Source of the DNA: Candidatus Paceibacterota bacterium
GTDB lineage: Bacteria > Patescibacteriota > Minisyncoccia > Phycocordibacterales > JAQTLZ01
NCBI GenBank assembly: GCA_028714635.1
Contig: JAQTLZ010000004.1
Coordinates: 1 to 32,353, forward strand
Direction: 5' to 3'
Length of the DNA: 32,353 bases
Made by a program: the position numbers and the translations under genes. This document shows, one piece after another, positions 30,413 to 32,353 of this stretch. The notes under the pieces are model-generated. The model saw nothing but the letters and a program-made list of their open reading frames with translations. It was not told the origin of the DNA and made no database searches. The first letter of the stretch is position 1. Each line of letters starts with the position of its first letter.

Positions 30413-30994
30413 TTATTTTTTCAATTCTCCCACATTCACCTTTGCCGGACGAACCTCTTTTCCGTTCAGTGTATATCCTTTCTGAATTACCGCAAGAATT
30501 TTACCATCTTCGTCTGCTTTTTCTGTCGGGATGAGCGTTGCTGGCTCGTGATTTGCCGTACTAAACATCTCGCCTACCGGATTCGTCTGCTTTACGCCGT
30601 ATCCTTCGAGTATTGAAAGAAATTGCGAGTATATATACTCTACGCCTTTGCGCCAGTTCTCTGGTGCAGACATCCAGCTCTCTTTATTCGCCATTGCCAT
30701 ATCGAAGCTGTCGAGCGCAGGAATGAGGTCAAGAATGATCTGCTCATTTGAAAATTTGATAAGATTTTCCCGCTCTTCTTTCTCCCGCTTTTTGTAATTG
30801 GAAAAGTCGGCCTGTGTCCTCTGCCAGCCATCAAGATACTGCTGTTTTTCAGTGACAGCGACTTTCAGCTTTTCCCGAAGCTTTTTTAAAGCAAGAGCAG
30901 AATTCTCCCCCTCCTCGATGTCTTCAATAACAACATCGTCAGTTTCCTGCTCAACTGTGGGGTCTTTTTTAGCGTTTGTATCGTCTGAATTCAT
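30413..30994 (-). CDS. grpE: Nucleotide exchange factor GrpE
   Basis: GrpE releases ADP from DnaK. The 193-aa protein has an acidic disordered start (EQETDDVVIEDIEEGEN), a long coiled-coil helix (residues 33-90, LKKLREKLKVAVTEKQQYLDGWQRTQADFSNYKKR), and a four-helix region. The C-terminal beta domain keeps FSTANHEPATLIP near 140 and IQKGYTLNGKEVRPAKVNVG near 170. It is the promoter-proximal gene of grpE-(161 aa)-(108 aa)-dnaK. No CIRCE operator is seen upstream. Confidence 0.95.
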   Translation of the reverse strand: MNSDDTNAKKDPTVEQETDDVVIEDIEEGENSALALKKLREKLKVAVTEKQQYLDGWQRTQADFSNYKKREKEERENLIKFSNEQIILDLIPALDSFDMAMANKESWMSAPENWRKGVEYIYSQFLSILEGYGVKQTNPVGEMFSTANHEPATLIPTEKADEDGKILAVIQKGYTLNGKEVRPAKVNVGELKK

Positions 30995-31006
30995 ATTTGA
31001 GATGAC

Positions 31007-31035
31007 ATTATATCCAGAAAAACGTCAATGGGCAA
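31007..31035 (-). promoter_or_regulatory. Promoter of the grpE operon
   Basis: TTGCCC (31030-31035) and a perfect TATAAT (31007-31012) at 17 bp on the minus strand; the ATG is 12 nt after the -10, so the 5' UTR is about 5 nt and there is no SD. Confidence 0.72.
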
Positions 31036-31106
31036 GTTTTGGTACACACTCACTTTAGACAATTCTATTTTTGCTTTGTCTATCCACATGTTTTCCACGT
31101 TTCCTC

Positions 31107-31135
31107 TAGTTGCTTTCTCGGAAAAATGTTATAAT
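31107..31135 (+). promoter_or_regulatory. Extended -10 promoter facing a gene-poor region
   Basis: TG-T-TATAAT (TATAAT at 31130-31135) is a perfect extended -10; a partial -35 (TAGTTG, 31107-31112) is at 17 bp. The predicted start is near 31142. No ordinary plus-strand gene follows. Confidence 0.6.
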
Positions 31136-31141
31136 AAGATA

Positions 31142-31507
31142 CAAGCAGTTTGGACTCTCTATTGTTTGGAGAGAAAATCTGCCAAAAGCTCTTCGAGAGC
31201 AGAGGTATTAATAGCTAATCAAAATTATTATGCAAATAATAATCACGATTTCAATTAAACCACCTTCTGTTCTCGGCAGAACCACCAAAGCTAAGTTTAC
31301 AGAGATTTAGTTACTACGTGCATCTTACCAAGAGAGCAGAAGACAAAGTCTTGAGAAGAACTGTCTGGTAAGGTGGTAAGTGATAAACATTCTTATAGGA
31401 ATGGGATTAGGTCTGGTTCTCTGTGGGGCCAGATACATTCTAAGCTTATTGGAAAGCGACAACTAGTTTGAGCAAGTAAAAACCCGAGCTATAACTCGGG
31501 TTTTTAC
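31142..31507 (+). ncRNA. Candidate structured RNA or small-ORF transcript, about 365 nt
   Basis: This is the only gene-free stretch over 500 nt (31059-31600) in this half of the window. It has an extended -10 promoter at one end and a terminator at the other. Many local stems are visible: CTCTC/GAGAG near 31156-31174; GCTCT/AGAGC at 31188-31200; TTCTG/CAGAA at 31265-31281 flanked by two ACCACC that can meet GGTGGT at 31372; CTTACCA/TGGTAAG at 31323-31372; CATTC/GAATG; and TCTGG/CCAGA at 31412-31433. I do not find RNase P, tmRNA, SRP or 6S signatures. Two short ORFs lie inside (see the 31380 entry), so an mRNA for tiny proteins is the main alternative. Confidence 0.45.
31380..31466 (+). CDS. 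Possible 28-aa single-pass membrane peptide
   Basis: A GTG start with AAGGTGG 5 nt upstream opens a 28-codon frame whose residues 3-23 are strongly hydrophobic (NILIGMGLGLVLCGARYIL) and which ends LLESDN. In the same frame upstream, an ATG at 31230 opens 26 codons (MQIIITISIKPPSVLG…) ending in TAG, then 22 more open codons to the TAA directly before this GTG. It could be a small membrane protein, or chance coding within a structured RNA. Confidence 0.3.
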   Translation: MINILIGMGLGLVLCGARYILSLLESDN

Positions 31508-31508
31508 T
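31478..31508. terminator. Bidirectional intrinsic terminator
   Basis: AAAACCCGAG (31479-31488) and CTCGGGTTTT (31495-31504) pair around a 6-nt loop. There is a T-run on both strands, so it can end the plus-strand candidate RNA and the methyltransferase transcript from the other side. Confidence 0.88.
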
Positions 31509-31600
31509 TTGTTTGGACTACTGCTTAAGCCTAAATATTATATCATCCCTAAATTGTGGAAAAAGGAGGGGTGGGGAAAACTCTGTTTTTATAGGAAACT

Positions 31601-32233
31601 CTATAGTTTTTTCACAATAACCTGAATCCACTTTACTTCAGAACGCCCATGGTCGTCCTCAAGCATTGTATTGCTTATGATTTCAAATCCAGCTTCTATT
31701 AAAAGAGCCTCCATATTTTCAGGAGTATAGTATCTAAAGAACCTGTCGTGTTTTGAAAGCGTGTCGGTGACAACTGCGGTTTTGTCTTCTCCAGTTTGTG
31801 CTTTGACTTTCACAAGTAATGTCCCCCCAGATTTTAAAACTCTGTGAAATTCTTCCAGTGCTTTTTTCGCATCCTCAATAGTTTCGAGATGAACCAAAGA
31901 AGCGTGAGCCCAAACCGCTCCAAATGTAGCATCTGGAAAAGGAAGTTCGAGGAAATTTCCTTTTACAAACTCTGTTTCCGGGTTCATCTTTCTAGCAACT
32001 TCAAGTAACCCTTCAGACATATCAATTCCAACTGTCTTTATTCCTTTCTCGTGAAAAATTTTACTCTCTCTTCCTGGCCCGCATCCTGCTTCTAAAACAT
32101 ATGCATCTTGCGGTATATGTTCTAAAAACGCTTGGATAGAGGCTGTAGGCGATACCTCGTATAAACCTTTGGCGTATTGTTCCGAGTTATTATCGTACCA
32201 ATCAATGGTATCTTTGAAACCTTCAACTTTCAT
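31601..32233 (-). CDS. Class I SAM-dependent methyltransferase
   Basis: This 210-aa protein has a Rossmann methyltransferase fold. Motif I is VLEAGCGPGRES (residues 45-56), motif II is TVGIDMSEGLLEVAR near 67, and a GNFLELPFPDATFGAVWAH segment near 92 corresponds to motifs III-IV, followed by FHRVLKSGGTLLVKVK. Such UbiE/type-11-like enzymes methylate small molecules or other targets; the substrate is unknown. It lies 3 nt after the stop of the partial VOC-family gene, so the two are cotranscribed. Confidence 0.88.
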   Translation of the reverse strand: MKVEGFKDTIDWYDNNSEQYAKGLYEVSPTASIQAFLEHIPQDAYVLEAGCGPGRESKIFHEKGIKTVGIDMSEGLLEVARKMNPETEFVKGNFLELPFPDATFGAVWAHASLVHLETIEDAKKALEEFHRVLKSGGTLLVKVKAQTGEDKTAVVTDTLSKHDRFFRYYTPENMEALLIEAGFEIISNTMLEDDHGRSEVKWIQVIVKKL

Positions 32234-32236
32234 ATT

Positions 32237-32353
32237 TTAAGGCTGATACAAAATTTCTAATTTATTTCCGTCTGGGTCGAGAAAATTCGTGAAGCTGCCG
32301 TAATGGGTCTCAACGAGTTTCTTTAAAAATCGAACATTCTTTGTTTCCAGATT
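32237..32353 (-). CDS. C-terminal end of a VOC/glyoxalase-family protein, cut by window edge
   Basis: The last 38 residues are visible. They end in the typical VOC C-terminal strand FTNFLDPDGNKLEILYQ, in which the Glu is the usual metal-ligand position of the second module. The rest lies beyond the window. Family members include glyoxalase I, dioxygenases and resistance proteins, so no specific activity can be given. Confidence 0.75.
   Translation of the reverse strand, partial: NLETKNVRFLKKLVETHYGSFTNFLDPDGNKLEILYQP

Noticed and set aside
30995-31060. CIRCE heat-shock operator upstream of grpE
   Set aside because: No TTAGCACTC-N9-GAGTGCTAA or close variant is present here or before dnaK or dnaJ.
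31230-31379. Stop-codon readthrough (TAG) joining two small frames
   Set aside because: Genes throughout the window use the standard code and there is no evidence of recoding; the frames are short enough to be chance.
31142-31507. Known RNAs (RNase P RNA, tmRNA, SRP RNA, 6S) for the gene-free region
   Set aside because: I looked for the RNase P core (GAGGAAAGTC-like), the tmRNA tRNA-like ends and tag, and the SRP GGAA/AGCAG apical motif; none is present.
1-32353. CRISPR array, insertion sequence or prophage
   Set aside because: No regularly spaced repeats, transposase or phage genes were found; repeats seen are hairpins.

Overview
The window is bacterial, uses the standard code (TGA is a stop, e.g. 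at the end of proB), and is most like a Candidate Phyla Radiation / Patescibacteria (Parcubacteria-type) genome. This taxonomic call is an inference from several traits: compact, mostly minus-strand gene packing; a short AspRS without its insertion domain; a kelch-repeat fusion protein; many genes with no Shine-Dalgarno (SD) but a -10 box 6-9 nt before the ATG (apparently leaderless); and many small unknown proteins. No rRNA, CRISPR array or insertion sequence was seen.

Layout. 1-405 holds the tail of a small membrane protein. 482-5806 (minus) is a cell-wall block: murG, ftsW, mraY and a kelch-propeller/D,D-carboxypeptidase fusion. 5864-8561 (minus) is aspS-scpA-scpB behind an Asp-type T-box. 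8773-12518 (minus) is trpB-trpA-trpS plus a small ORF behind a Trp-type T-box. 12524-15092 (minus) is a signalling operon (7-TM protein, 91-aa protein, GAF-histidine kinase). 15107-16692 (minus) is pyruvoyl arginine decarboxylase, a membrane protein and a SET-domain protein. 16844-21707 (minus) is an aromatic block: tRNA-Tyr, pheA, tyrS, aroG and tyrA. 21782-25800 holds an unknown protein, an HD-domain protein, a P-loop kinase, proB (plus strand) and a small unknown. 25823-31035 is the chaperone region (dnaJ, dnaK, grpE, three unknowns). 31059-31600 has no ordinary gene but has a promoter and terminator framing a possible RNA or small-ORF unit. The window ends with a methyltransferase and the tail of a VOC-family protein.

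The main discovery is regulatory. At least five, probably six, separate leaders in this window appear to sense amino acid supply. Two are T-boxes (aspS, trpBA). Three look like classical ribosome-mediated transcription attenuators, each with a promoter, a short leader peptide loaded with the relevant codons, an antiterminator segment overlapping the peptide's last codons, and an intrinsic terminator. These are aroG (Trp/Phe/Tyr codons), proB (Pro codons) and a P-loop kinase gene (Tyr codons). The last two are divergent and share one intergenic region. tyrA has a weaker Phe-codon leader. The aroG leader peptide, and possibly the proB one, appears to be translated from a leaderless mRNA, unlike the SD-driven leader peptides of the textbook enterobacterial cases. 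The Tyr-codon leader also ties the unknown kinase to aromatic amino acid metabolism. I know of no description of such a set in this group; that novelty claim needs a literature search.
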